64,000 bases of DNA, from assembly GCA_036365145.1 (NCBI GenBank), contig JAEOAD010000015.1, positions 1,054,001 to 1,118,000 of the forward strand. The letters are read 5' to 3'. Origin of the DNA: Orientallactaga sibirica. Taxonomy: Eukaryota > Chordata > Mammalia > Rodentia > Dipodidae. Of this stretch, positions 1 through 12,270 are shown piece after piece. Every line of letters starts with the position of its first letter. The first letter of the stretch is position 1. The notes below the pieces were generated by a model. It had not been told where the DNA came from, did not search any database, and worked only from the letters and a program-made list of their open reading frames with translations. The position numbers and the translations under genes are program-made.

Positions 1-468
1 CTAAGACAAAGGTAAACAACTGCATTGAACAGAAGGATCATCTATTCCTTAGGTAAAGATCAGCACCTCCATTGCACAGCGGGATATTATCTTTCCTTAG
101 GTAAATGTAAACACCTGGATTGCACAGAGGATCATCCATTCCTTAGATAGAGGTAAACACCTGAATTGAACAGAGGGACCATCCATTCCTTAGGTAATGG
201 CCAACACCTCCATTGCACAGAAGGATCATCCATTCCTTAGGTAAAGGTCAACACTGCCTGGCCCAGAGGGAACATCCATTACTGATGTAAAGGTGAAAAC
301 CTGCATTGCACACAGAGAACATCTATTCCTTTTGTAAAGGTAAACACCAGCATTGAACAGAGGGATCTTTCATTCCTTAGGTAAACACCTGCAATGCACA
401 GAGGGTTCATCCATTCCTAAGACAAATATAAACACCTGCAATTCACAGAGGGCTCATCCATTCCTTAG
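1..468 (+). repeat. left copy of an internal duplication in block A1
   Basis: The run starting CTAAGACAAAGG at base 1 reappears at 1,589. The displacement is 1,588 bp at the start and 1,635 bp after about base 100, a difference of exactly one 47-bp unit. Shared features include a GGATTGCACAGAGGATC unit lacking one G, a GATAGAGG unit, a GGCCCAGAGGGAACATCC unit and the 41-bp unit. The copies differ by scattered substitutions, so the duplication is not very recent. Confidence 0.75.
360..400 (+). repeat. 41-bp short unit (block A marker)
   Basis: Here CCTTAGGTAAACACCTGC reads straight from TTAGGTAA into ACACC. Six bases (equivalent to TAGTAA) found in the related full-length unit are missing. 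The same short unit sits in the same neighbourhood near 2,015, 21,790, 32,820 and 58,580, always just before a TCCTAAGACAAATATAAAC unit. It is therefore an inherited length variant and a useful block marker. Confidence 0.8.
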
Positions 469-1588
469 GACAAGCTAAAAGCCTGCATTGCACAGAGGGA
501 TCATCCATTCCTTAGGTAACTGTAAACAGCTGCATTGAACAGAGGGATCATCCATTCTTTAGATAAGTGTAAGCACCTGCATTGAACAGAGGGATCATCT
601 ATTCCTTAGGTAAAGATCAACACCTGGTTTGCACAGAGCGATCATATCTTTCCTTAGGTAAAGGTAAACACCTGCATTGCACAGAGGGATCATCCATTCC
701 ATAGATAACGGTAAACAACTGCATTGAACAGAGGGATCATCCATTCCTTAGGTAATGGTAAACACCTGCATTGTACAGAGGGATCTTCCATTCCATAGGT
801 AAATTTCAACACCTGACGGGCCCAGAAGGATAATCCATAACTTATGTAAAGATAATCACATGCATTGCACACAGGGAACATCCATTCCTTAGGTAATAGT
901 AAACACCTGCAATGCACAGAGGGAACATCAATTCCGAAGGTAAAGGTAAACACCTACAATGCACAGAGGGATTGTCTATTCCTTAGATAAGGGTATACAC
1001 CTGCACTGCACCGGGGATCGTCCATTCCTTAAGTAAATGTAGAAATCTGGTTTGAAGAGAGGGATCATCCTTCTTTAGGTAAAGGCGGACACCTGCGTTG
1101 AATAGAGGGATCATCCATTCCTTAGATAAAGGTCAACACCTGCATTGCACAGAGGGATCATCCATTCCTTAAGTAAAGTTCAACAACTGCATTGAATAGA
1201 GGGGTCATCCATTCCTTAGGTAAAGGTCAACACCTGACTGTTCCAGAGGGATCGTCCATAACTTTGGAAATTTAAACACCTGCATTGCACACAGGGAACA
1301 TCCATTCCTTACGTAATATTAAACACTTGCAATGCACAGAGGGATCATCAATTGTGAGGGTAAATGTAAACACCTGCATTGCACAGAGCGATCATCTATT
1401 CCTTAGGTATGGGTATACACCTGCATTGCACCAGGGGATCATCCATTCCTTAAGTAAAGGTAGAAACCTGGTTTGAAGAGAGGGATCATCCTTCTTTAGG
1501 TAAAGGTACACACCTGCGTTGAACAGAGGGATCATCCATTTGTTAGGTAACTGTAAACGCCTCCATTGAACAGAGGCAACATCCATTC

Positions 1589-2103
1589 CTAAGACAAAGG
1601 TAAAAAACTGCATTGAACAGAAGGATCATCTTTTCCTTAGGTAAAGATCAACACCTGCACTGCACAGAGGGATCATATCTTTCCTTAGGTAAAGGTAAAC
1701 ACCTGCATTGCACAGAGGGATCATCCATTCCTTAGGGAATGTTAAACACCTGGATTGCACAGAGGATCATCCATTACTTAGATAGAGGTAAACACCTGAA
1801 TAGAACAGAGGGATTATCCATTCCTTAGGTAATGGCCAACACCTGCATTGCACAGAAGGATCATCCATTCCCTAGGTAAAAGTCAACACCTGCCTGGCCC
1901 AGAGGGAACATCCATTACTGATGTAAAGGTGAAAACCTGCATTGCACACAGAGAACATCTATTCCTTTTGTAAAGGTAAACACCAGCATTGAACAGAGGG
2001 ATCTTTCATTCCTTTGGTAAACACCTGCAATGCACAGAGGGTTCCTCCATTCCTAAGACAAATATAAACACTTGCAATGCACAGAGGGCTCATCTATTCC
2101 TTA
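1589..2103 (+). repeat. right copy of the block A1 internal duplication
   Basis: Matches 1-468 with one extra 47-bp unit near 1,690-1,740. A version of the same run is also seen near 21,470-21,880 and 58,270-58,700, so the segment is a stable member of block A rather than a local accident. Confidence 0.75.
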
Positions 2104-4230
2104 GGTAACGTTAAGCAACTTCATTGCACAGAGGGATCATCCATTCCTTAGGTAATGGTGAACACCTATATTGCACAGAGGCATCATCCATTCCTTAGGT
2201 AAATGTAAACACCTGCATTGCACAGAGGGATCATCTATTCCTTAGTAAAGGGGAACAACTGCAGTGCACGGAGGGATCATGCAATCCTTAGGTAAGTTCA
2301 ACAGCTGCCTTGAACAGATGTGTCATTCATTCCTTATGGAAAGGACAACACCTGCCTCTCCGAGAGGGATCATTCCTTCCTTATGTAAAGGTAAACACCT
2401 GTGTTGCACACAGGAAACACCAGTTCCTTTGGTAAAGGTAAACACCTGCATTGAACAGACGAATCATCCATTGCTTAGTTAAAGGTAAACACCTGCATTG
2501 TACAGAGGTGTCATATATTCCTTAGGTAAAGGTCAACATATTTATTGCACAGGGGAATCATCCATTCCTTAGGTAAAGGTCAAAACTTGCATTGCACAAA
2601 GGGATCATCCATTCCTTAGGTGTAGGACAACACCTACATTGCACAGAGGGATCATCCATTCCTTAAGTAAAGATCAACACCTGCATTGAACAGAGGGATC
2701 ATCCATTCCTTAGGTAATGGTAAACAACTGCAATGCACAAGGGATCATCCATTCATAAGACAAATATAAATACCTTCAATGCACAGAGGGATCATGCATT
2801 CCTTAGGTAAATTTCAAAAACTGCATTGAACAGAGGGATCATCCAATCCTTAGGTAAAGGTCAACACCTGAATGGCCCAGAGGGATCATCCATACCTTAT
2901 GTAAATTTAAACACCTGCATTGCACACAGGGAACTTCCATTCCTTATGTAATATTAAGCACCTACAATGCACAGAGAGATCATCAATTGCGAAGGTAAAT
3001 GTAAACACCTGCATTGCACAGACGGATCACCTATTCCTTAGGTAAGGGTATACACCTGCATTGCACCACGTGATCATCCATTCCTTAAGTAAAGGTAGAA
3101 ATCTGATTTGAAGAGAGGGATCATCCTTCTTTAGGTAAAGGTACACACCTGCGTTTGAACAGAGGGATCCGCCATTCCTTAGGTCACATTAAACACCTGA
3201 ATAGCACAGAGGGATCATCCATTCCTTAGGTAATGGTAAACACCTGCAATGCACAAGGGATCATCCATTCCTAAGACAAATATAAATACCTGCAATGCAC
3301 AGAGGGATCATCCATTCCTTAGGTAATGGGAAACACCTGCATTAAACACAGGGATCATACATTCCGTAGTTTAAGGTAAACACCTGCATTGAACAGAGGG
3401 ATTTTCCATTCCATAGTTAATAGTAAACACCTGCATTGCACAGAGGATCATCCATTACGTAGATAAAGCCAAACACCTGCATTGAACACAGGGATCATCC
3501 ATTCCTTAGGTAATGGTCAACACCTGCATTGCATAGAGGGATCATCCATTCCTTATGTAAAGGTAACAAGCTGCATTGCACACAGAGAATATCCATTCCT
3601 TTTGTAAAGGTAAACACAAGCATTGACCAGAGGGATCTCTCATTCCTTAGGTAATAGTAAACACCTGCAATGCACAAGGGATCATCCATTCCTAAGACAA
3701 ATATAAATACCTGCAATGCACAGAGGGATCATCTATTTCTTAGGTCAATCTAAAAACCTGCATTGCACAGAGAAATCATCCATTCCTTAGACAATGGGAA
3801 ACACCTGCATTGAACAGAGGGATCATGCATTCCTTAGATAATGGTAAACACCTGCCTTGAAGAGAGGGATCACGTATTCCTTAGGTAAAGATCAACACCT
3901 GCATTGCACAGAGGGATCATTGATTCCTTAAGTAAAGTTCAACATCTGCATTTAACAGAAGGTCATCCATTCCTTACGTAAAGGACAACACCCGCATTTC
4001 ACAGAGGGATCTTCCATTCATTACGTAAAGATAAACACCTCCATTGCACTGATGAATCATACTTTCCTTAGGTAAAGGTAAACACCAGCAATGAACATAG
4101 TCATCTTCCATTCCTTAGGTAATAATAAACACCTGCAATGCACGGAGGGATCATCACATTCCTAACATAAACATAAACACCTGCAATGAACAGACGGACC
4201 ATCCATTCCTTAGGGAAAGGTAAACACCAG

Positions 4231-7200
4231 CATTGAAAATAGGCATCTTTCATTCTTTAGGTAATAGCAAACACCTGCAATGCACAGAGGAATCATCCCA
4301 TTCCTTACAGAAACTTAAACACCTGCATTGAACTGAAGGATCATCCATTCCATAGATAAAGACAAACACCTGCCTTGCACAGAGGGATCATCCATTCCAA
4401 AGGTAGGAGGTGAACACTTGAATTGCACAGAGGGGTCATGAATTCCTTAGGTAAAGATCAACTCCTCCATTGAAGAGACGGATCATTCAATCCTTATGTA
4501 AAGGTCACCACCTGCATTGTACAGAGGGATCTTGCATTCCTTAGGTAAAGATCAAGACCTGCATTGAACATAGTGATTATCCATTCCTTAGGTAATGGTC
4601 AACACCTGTATTGCACAGAGGGATCATCCATGTCTTAGGTAAAGGTCAACATCTGCCTGTCCCAGAGGGATCATCCATTCCTTATGTAAAGGTAAAAACC
4701 TGCATTGAACACAGAGAACATCCATTCTTGTCGTAAAGGTAAACACCTGCGATGCACAAATGGATCATCCATTCCTTAGATCAAGCTAAAAACCTGCATT
4801 GCCAAGAGGGTTCATCCATTCCTTCAATAATGGTAAGTGCCCGCATTGAACAGGGGGATCATCTATTCCTTAGGTAAAGTCCAACACCTGCATTGCACAG
4901 AGGGATCATTCCATTCCTTAGGTAAAAGAAAACACCTGTAGTGCATGGAGGGATCATACATTACTTCTGTACAGGTAAACACCTGAATTGCACAGAGGGA
5001 TCACCCATTCCTTAGGTAACTGTAAACACCTGCATTGAACAGAGGGATCATTCATTCCTTAGATAACAGAAAACAACTGCTTTGAACAGAGGGCTCATTT
5101 ATACGTTAGGTAAAGATCAACACCTGCACTGCACAGAGGGATCATCCATTCCTGAGATAACGGTAAACACCGGCATTGAACAGAAGGATCATCGAATTCT
5201 TAGTTTAACATCAACACCTGCATTGCATAGAGGGATCATCTCATTCCTTAGGTAAAGGTAAACAAGTGCATTTCACACAGGGAACCTCCATTCCTTTCAT
5301 AAATGTAAACACCTGCATTGAACAGAGGGATCTTCCCATCCTAAGGTAATAGTAAACACCTGCAATTCACAGAAGGATCATCCATTCCGAAGGTGAATGT
5401 AAACACCTGCATTGAACAGAGGGATCATCTATTTCTTAGTTAAAGATCAACACTTGCATTGCACAGAGGAATATTCCATTCATCAGGTAATAGCAAACAC
5501 CTGCAATGCACAGAAGGCTCATCCATTCCTAAGGTAAATGTAAACACCTGCAATTCACACAGAGATCACCCATTGCTTAGGTAATGGTAAACACCTGCAA
5601 TGCACAGAGGGATCATCCATTCCTTAAGTAAAGGTAGAAACCTGCGTTGAACAGAGGGATCATCCATCTTTTGGTAAAGGAAACACCTGAGTGGAAAAGA
5701 GGTATCATCCATTCCTTAGACAACAGTAAACAACTGCATTGAACAGAGGGATAATCTATTCTTAGTTAAAATTCAACACCTGCATTTCACAGAGCGATCA
5801 TCCCATTCCTTAGGTAAAGGTAAACACCTGCATTGCACAGACGGATCATTAATTCCTTAGGTTAAGATAAACACCTGCCTTACACTAAGGGATCATCCAT
5901 TCCTTAGGTAACTGTAAACACCTGCATTGAATAGAGGGGTCATCCATTCCTTAGATATCAGTAAACACCTGCATTGAACAGAGGGCTTACCTATTCCTTA
6001 GGTAAAGATGAACACCTGCATTTCACATAGGAATCATCCCATTCCTTAGGTAAAATTAAACACCTGCATTTCCCAAAGGTATCATCCATTCGTTAAGTAA
6101 AGATAAAATCCTGCCTTACACAGAGGGACCATCCATTCCTTAGGTAACTGTAAACACCTGCATTGAACAGAGGGATCATCCATTCCTTAGGTAAAGATCA
6201 ACACCAGCATAGCACAAAGGGATCATACCATTCAATAGATAAAGGTAAACACCTGCCTTACACAGTGGGACCATCCATTCCTTAGTTAACTGTAAACACC
6301 TGCATTGAACAGAGGGATCATCCATTCCTTAGATAATAGTAAACATCTGCTTTGAACAGAGGGACCATCTATTCCCTTCGTAAAGATCAACACCTCCATT
6401 GCACAGAGGAATCATCCATTCGTTAGGTAAAGGTAAACAACTGCATTGACCAGAGGGATCATCCATTCCTTACGTACATGTAAACACGTAAATTGCACAG
6501 AGGGATTATCCATTACATCAGTAATGGTAAACAACTGCATTGAACAGCTGGATCTTCCATTTCTGAGATAACGGTAAACACCTGCATTGAACAGAGGGAT
6601 CATCTATTTCTTAGATAAAGATCAACACCTGCACAGCACAGAGGGATCATACCATTCCTTAGGTAAAGATAAACACCTGCAGTGCACAGAGGGATCATCC
6701 ATTCCTTAGGTAAAGGTAAACGCCTGCATTGAACAGAGTGATCATCCATTCCTTAGGTAAAGATCAACACCTCCATAGCACAGATTGATCATACCATTCC
6801 TTAGATAAAGGTAAACACCTGCAGTGCACAGAGGGATCATCCATTCCTTAGGTAGTGGTAAACTCCTGCATTTAACAGAGTGATCATCCATTCGTTAGAT
6901 AACAGTAAACACCTGCATTGAAGAGAAGGACCATCCATTCCTTAGGTAATGATCAACACCTGCATAGCACAGAGGGATCATACCATTCCTTAGATAAAGG
7001 TAAACACCTGGAGTGCACAGAGGGATCATCCATTCCTTAGGTAATGGTAAACTCCTGCATTGAACAGAGGGATCATCCATTCCTTAGATAACGATAAACA
7101 CCTGCATTGAACAGACGGACCATCCATTCCTTAGGTAAAGATCAACACTTGCATTGCACAGAGGGATCTTCCTTTCATTAGGTAATAGTAAACACCTGCA

Positions 7201-9952
7201 ATGCACAGGAGGATCATTCATTCCTAAGGTAATGTAAACACCTGCAAGTCACACATGGATCATCCATTCCTTAGGTAATGGTAAACTCCTGCAAGGCACA
7301 GAGGGATCATCCATTCCTTAGGTAATGGTAAACACCTATATTGCACAGAGGGATCATCCGTTCCTTAAGTAAAGGTAGAAACCAGCGTTGAACACAGGGA
7401 TCATCCATCTTTAGGTAAAGGTATACACCTGCGTTGAACAAGATATCATCCATTCCTCAAGGAAAGGTAAACAACTGCATTGAACAGAGGGATCATCCAT
7501 TCCTTAGACAACGGTAAACACCTGCACTGAACAGAGGGATAATCTATTCTTAGTTAAAGTTCAACAACTGCGTTGCACAGAGGCATCATACCATTCCTTA
7601 GGTAAAGGTAAACACCTTCATTGCACAGACGGATCATCAATTCCTTAGGTTAAGATAAACACCTGCCTTACGCTAAGGGATCATTCATTCCTTAGGTAAC
7701 TGTAAACACTTGCATTGAACAGAGGGGTCATCCATTCCTTAGATACCAGTAAACACCTGCATTGAACAGAGCACTCATCAATTTCTCAGGTAAAGATCAA
7801 CACCTGCATTTCACAGAGGGATCGTCCCATTCCTTTGGTAAAGTTCAACACCTGCATTACCCAGAGAGAACATCCATTCGTTAAGTAAAGATAAACATCT
7901 GCCTTACACAGAGGGATCATCCATTCCTAAGATACGGTAAACACCTGCTTGGAACAGAGGGACCAACTATTCCTTAGGTAAAGATCAACACCTGCATAGC
8001 ACAGAAGGATCATACAATTCCTTAGGTAAAGGTAAACACCTGCAATGACCACAGGGATCATACATTCCTTAAATAAGGGCAAACACCTGCATTGAACACA
8101 GGGCATATGTATTCCTTAGGTAAAGATCAACACCTGCATTGCACAGAGTTATCATCGATTCCTTAAGTCACTGTAAACACTTGCATTGAACAGAGGGCTC
8201 TTAAATTACTTAGGTAAGGGTCAACCCCTGCATTGCCCATGGGGATCATACATTCCTTCGGTACAGGTAAACACCTACATTGCACAGAGGAATCATCCAT
8301 TCCTTAGGTAATTGGAAACACCTTTATTGAACAGAGGGATCATTCATTCCTTAGATAACGGTGAACACGTGCATTAAACAGAGGGATCCATATATTCCTT
8401 AGGTAAAGATCAACACCTGCATTGCACAGAGGGATCATATTATTCCTTAGGTAAAGGAAAACACCTGATTTGCACAGAGGGATCATCCACTTTCTAAGGT
8501 AAAGGTCAACACCCGCAATGCACATAGTGATCATCAACTCCTTAGGTAAAGATAAACTCCTGGATTGCACAGAGGGTTCATCCATTACTTATGCAATGGT
8601 AAACACCTAAATTGAACAGAGGGATCACCCATTCCTTAGATAATCGTAAACACCTTCATTGAACAGAGGGATCACACACACTTTAGATAACGATAAACAA
8701 CTTCATTGAACAGAGGGGTCATCTATTCCTTAGGTAAAGATCAACACCTGCATTTAACAGAGGTAACATCGATTCCTTAGGTAAAGATCAATACTTCCAT
8801 TGCACAGAGGGATCATCCCATTCCTTAGGTAAAGGAAAACACCTGCATTGCACAGAGGGATCATCCATTCCTTAGCTAAAGATAAATACTTGCATTGTAC
8901 ATAGGGATCATCCATTCCTTAGGTAACAGTAAACATTGGCATGAAACAGAGGGATCATCCATTCATTAGATAATGGTAAACACCTGCATTGAAGAGAGGG
9001 CTCATTGATTCCTTAGATAATGGTAAACACCTACATTAAACAGAGGGATCATCTATTCCTTAGCTACATATGAACACCTGCATTGCACAGAGGTATCTTC
9101 CATTCATTAGGCAAAAGTAAGCACCTGCAATGCACAGAAGGATCATCCTTTCCTAAGGTAATGTAAACACCTGCAATTCACACAGGGATCATCCATTCCT
9201 TAGGTAATGGTAAACACCTGCAATGCACAGAGGGATCATCCATTCCTTAGGTAAGGGTAAACACCTGCATTGCACAGAGGGATCATCTGTTCCTTAAGTA
9301 AAGGAAGAAACCTGCATTGAACAGGGGGATCATACTGTTTTAGGTAAAGGTAAATACTTGCGTTGAACAGAGGTATCATCCATTCCTTAGGTAAAGGTAA
9401 ACACCTGCACTGAACAGATGGATCATCCATTCCTTAGATAACAGTAAAAACCTGCAGTGAACTTAGGATAATCTATTCCTTAGTTAAAGTTCAACACCTG
9501 CATTTCACAGAGGTATCATCAATTCCTTAGGTAAATGTAAAAAGCTGCATTGAACAGAGGGATCATCCATTCCTTAGATAACGGTAAAGACCTGCGGTGA
9601 ACTTAGGGATCAACTATTCCTTAGTTAAAGTTCAACACCTGCCTTGCACAGAATGATCATCCCATTCCTTAGGTAAAGTTAAACACCTGCATTGCACAGA
9701 CGGATCATCAATTCCTTACTTTAAGATAAACACCTGCCTTACACAGAGGGATCATCCATTCCGTAGGTAACTGTAAAGACCTGCATTGAACAGAGGGGTC
9801 ATCCATTCCTTAGATATCAGTAAACACATGCATTGAACAGAGGACTCACCTATTCCTTAGGTAAAGATGAACACCTACATTTCACAGAGGGATCGTGCCA
9901 TTCCTTATGTAAAGTTCAACACCTGCATTACCCAGAGGGATCATCCATTCTT
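4231..9952 (+). repeat. array block B1
   Basis: Satellite only. The block opens with units containing AATAGGCATCTTTCATTC and CTTACAGAAACTTAAACACC, which recur near 24.2, 44.6, 49.3 and 53.1 kb. Middle markers are the CATTCGTTAAGTAAAGAT units near 6,091 and 7,879. The last part, about 7,840-9,940, is matched by about 46,560-48,330 and by two pieces at 54.5-55.5 kb. It ends at the first SINE, whose left target-site duplication (9,938-9,952) is included. No gene was seen. Confidence 0.6.
9938..9952 (+). repeat. left target-site duplication of SINE copy 1
   Basis: GGATCATCCATTCTT lies immediately before the SINE tail and is repeated at 10,188-10,202 directly after the SINE head. The satellite unit is interrupted at this point and resumes in the same phase with these 15 bases duplicated, as expected after target-primed retroposition. 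The motif is also part of every satellite unit, so the length of the duplication is a best estimate. Confidence 0.8.
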
Positions 9953-9986
9953 CTTTTTATTTTTTTTATATTTTATTTATTTATTT

Positions 9987-10030
9987 GAGAGAGAGAGACA
10001 GAAATAGGCAGGGAGAGAGAGAGAGAGAGA
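9987..10030. repeat. GA-rich simple-sequence stretch inside SINE copy 1
   Basis: Two GA runs are separated by CAGAAATAGGCAGG. The same structure is in copy 2 at 55,559-55,600 with slightly different run lengths, so it belongs to the SINE rather than arising locally. Confidence 0.85.
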
Positions 10031-10120
10031 ATGGGTGCGCTAGGGCCTACAGCCACTGCAAACTAACTCCAGATGCATGCACCCACTTGTGCACCTGGCT
10101 TATGTGGGTCCTGGAGAATT

Positions 10121-10132
10121 GAACTTCGAACC
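10121..10132 (-). promoter_or_regulatory. polymerase III B box of SINE copy 1
   Basis: Minus-strand GGTTCGAAGTTC fits the internal B-box pattern GGTTCGANNCC except at its end. It sits about 55 bases from the element head, the normal spacing in tRNA-derived SINEs. This supports a tRNA rather than a 7SL origin. Confidence 0.75.
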
Positions 10133-10162
10133 GGTGTCATTAGGCTCCATAGGCAAGCGTTT

Positions 10163-10175
10163 AACCGCTAAGGAA
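10163..10175 (-). promoter_or_regulatory. degenerate polymerase III A box of SINE copy 1
   Basis: On the minus strand this reads TTCCTTAGCGGTT. The equivalent in copy 2 reads TGGCTTAGCTGTT, closer to the tRNA A-box pattern TRGCNNAGYNGG. Copy 1 has lost the TGG start. The changed bases create CTAAGGAAT on the plus strand, which is also found on the minus strand of ordinary satellite units. Confidence 0.7.
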
Positions 10176-10187
10176 TCTCTCCAGCCC

Positions 10188-10202
10188 GGATCATCCATTC
10201 TT
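10188..10202 (+). repeat. right target-site duplication of SINE copy 1
   Basis: GGATCATCCATTCTT repeats the 15 bases at 9,938-9,952 and abuts the SINE head (GGGCTGG on the minus strand). Confidence 0.8.
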
Positions 10203-12082
10203 TAAGGAAAGAGGAACACCTGCCTTATACAGTGGGGTCCTCCCTTCCTTAGGTAACTGTAAACACCTGCATTGAACAGAGGGATCATCCATTCCTTAGA
10301 TAACGGTAAACAACTGCTTTGAACAGAGGGACAATCTATTCCTCATGTAAAGATCAACAACTCCATTGCACAGAGGAATCATCCATTCCTTAGGTACAGG
10401 TAAACACCTGCATTGACCAGAGGGATTATCCATTCCTTAGGTAAATGTAAACACCTACATTGCACAGAGGGATTATCCATTCCTTAGATAATCGTAAACA
10501 CCTTCATTGAACAGAGGGATCCTCCATTCCTTAGATAATGGTAAACACTGGCATTGAACAGAGGGATCATCAATTACTTAGGTAAAGATCAACTCCTGCA
10601 TTGCACAGAAGGGTCAATCGTTCCATAGGAAAACGACAATACCTGCATTGCACAAAGGGATCTTCCATTCATTAGGTAAAGATAAACACCACCATTAAAC
10701 AGAGGAATCACACTTTCCTAGGTAAAGGAAACACCAGCATTGAACATAGGTATCTTCTATTCCTTTGGTAATAGTAAACACCTGCAATGCACAGAGGATT
10801 CATCCCATTCCTTACATAAACGTAAACACATGCATGGAATAGAGGGATCATCCATTCCTTAGGTAAACACGTGCCTTGCCCAGAGGGATCATCCACTCCT
10901 TAGGTAAGAGGTGAAAACCTGCATTGCACAGAGGGATCATCCATTCCTTATGTAAAGATCAACACCTGCATTGAATAGAGTGATCATCCATTCCTTAGGT
11001 ATAGGTCAACATATGTCAGGCCCAGAGGGATCATCCATCCATACCTTATGTAAAGGTAAACACCTGCATTGCACAAAGCGAACATCAATTCCTTTGGTAA
11101 AGCTAAACACCTTCATTGAACAAAGGGATCTTCCATTTCTTAGGTAATAGTAAACACCTGCAAAGCACAGAGGGATCATCCATTCCTTAGGTAAGGGAAA
11201 ACACCTCCATTGCATAGAGGTATCATCTTTCTTTAGGTAAAAGTAAACACTAGCATTGAACAGGGAATCATCTATTCCTTAGGTAAAGATCAACACCTGC
11301 ATTGCACAGCAGGATCATCCCATTCCTTAGGTAAAGGTAAACACCAGCATTTGACATAGGCATCTTCCATTTCTTAGGTAATAGTAAATACCTGCAATGC
11401 ACAGAGGGATCATCAATTCCTAAGGCAATTGTAAACCCCTGCAATGCACAGCGGGATTATAAATTCCTTAGATGATGGTACACACCTGCATCGAAATGAG
11501 GGATTATCATTTCCTTAGGTAAAGATCAATAACTGCATTGCAAAGAGGGATATTCCCATTAGTTATTGAAAGATGAACACCTGAATTGCACAGAGGTATC
11601 ACCCATTCCTTAGGTAATGGTAAACACCTGCAATGAACAGAGGGATCATTTATTCCTTAGGTAAATATTCACACCTGCATTGCACATAGGGCTCATTCAT
11701 AACGTAGGTAAAGGTCAACACATGCATTGCACCAAATGATCATCCATTCCTTAGGTAAAGGACTACACCTGTAATACACAGAGGGGTCTTCCATTCATTA
11801 GGTAAAGATAAACACTTCCATTGCACAGGGGAATCATCCTTTCCTTAGGTAAAGGTAAACACCAGCATTGAACATAGGCTTCTTCCATTCTTTAGGTAAT
11901 AGAAAACATCTGCAATTCACAGAGGGATCATCCCATTCCTTAGATATCAGTAAACACCTGCATGGAAAAGAGGGATCACCCATTCCTTAGGTAAAGGTAA
12001 ACACCTGAATTGCACAGAGGAATCATCTGTTCGTTAGGTAAAGATCAACACCTGCATTTCACAGAGATATCATCCATTCCTT

Positions 12083-12270
12083 AGGTAAAGCTCAACACCT
12101 GCCTGGCCCAGATGTATCATAAATTCCTTATGCAGTGGGAAAAACATGCATTGCACACAGGGAACATCCATTCCTTTGGTAAAGGGAAACACCTGAATTG
12201 AACAGAGGGATCTTCCATTCCTTGGGTAATAGTAAACCCCTGCAATGCACAGAGGGATCATCCATTCTTT
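12083..12270 (+). repeat. example of the GGCCCAG cassette (four units)
   Basis: Successive units carry, in order, GCCTGGCCCAGA; TTATG with GCACACAGGGAACATCC; TTTGGTAAAGG with GAACAGAGGGATCTTCC; and TTAGGTAATAGTAAAC with CAATGCACAG. A fifth unit with TAAGGTAAATGTAAAC often follows. The same order appears near 1,890, 10,996, 12,745, 17,455, 18,300, 18,537, 21,665, 38,100 and elsewhere. It is the clearest short higher-order repeat in the array. Confidence 0.8.

Larger units (their letters stand above)
1..4230 (+). repeat. array block A1
   Basis: Satellite only. Marker units include the 41-bp short unit near 375 and again near 2,015, GCCCAGAAGGATAATCC near 825, the AAGTTCAACAGCTGCC unit near 2,292, and the CAGTTCCTTTGGTAAAGG unit near 2,430. 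The same markers recur in order near 20.5-24.1, 32.7-35.0, 41-44.5 and 57-61 kb, which is why this is called one block type. No gene or other element was seen. The right limit is approximate. Confidence 0.6.
9953..10187 (-). mobile_element. tRNA-derived SINE, B2-like, copy 1
   Basis: About 235 bp unlike the satellite. Read on the minus strand it starts at 10,187 with GGGCTGGAGAGAT, then an A-box-like region, a B box GGTTCGAAGTTC (10,121-10,132), a unique middle with CCAGGTGCACAAG, a GA/CT-rich stretch and an A/T-rich tail ending at 9,953. This is the layout of a polymerase III retroposon moved in trans by LINE-1. The head resembles rodent B2-type SINEs. The GA-rich body matches, from memory, a SINE common in jerboas. 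There is no coding capacity. Several substitutions, including in the A box, suggest the copy is inactive. A copy at the equivalent array position lies at 55,522-55,757. Confidence 0.93.

Noticed and set aside
109..140. GAGGATC (one G short) near base 135 as a sequencing error
   Set aside because: The same shortened unit is present at the matching place of other A blocks (about 1,757, 34,061, 42,481, 58,330), so this one is an inherited variant, unlike the scattered losses in 26-29, 48-54 and 59.6-60.4 kb.
9953..10187. A functional tRNA gene, suggested by A- and B-box-like sequences
   Set aside because: The sequence has no tRNA fold beyond the promoter-like head. It continues into a SINE body with GA-rich stretch and A/T-rich tail and has target-site duplications.
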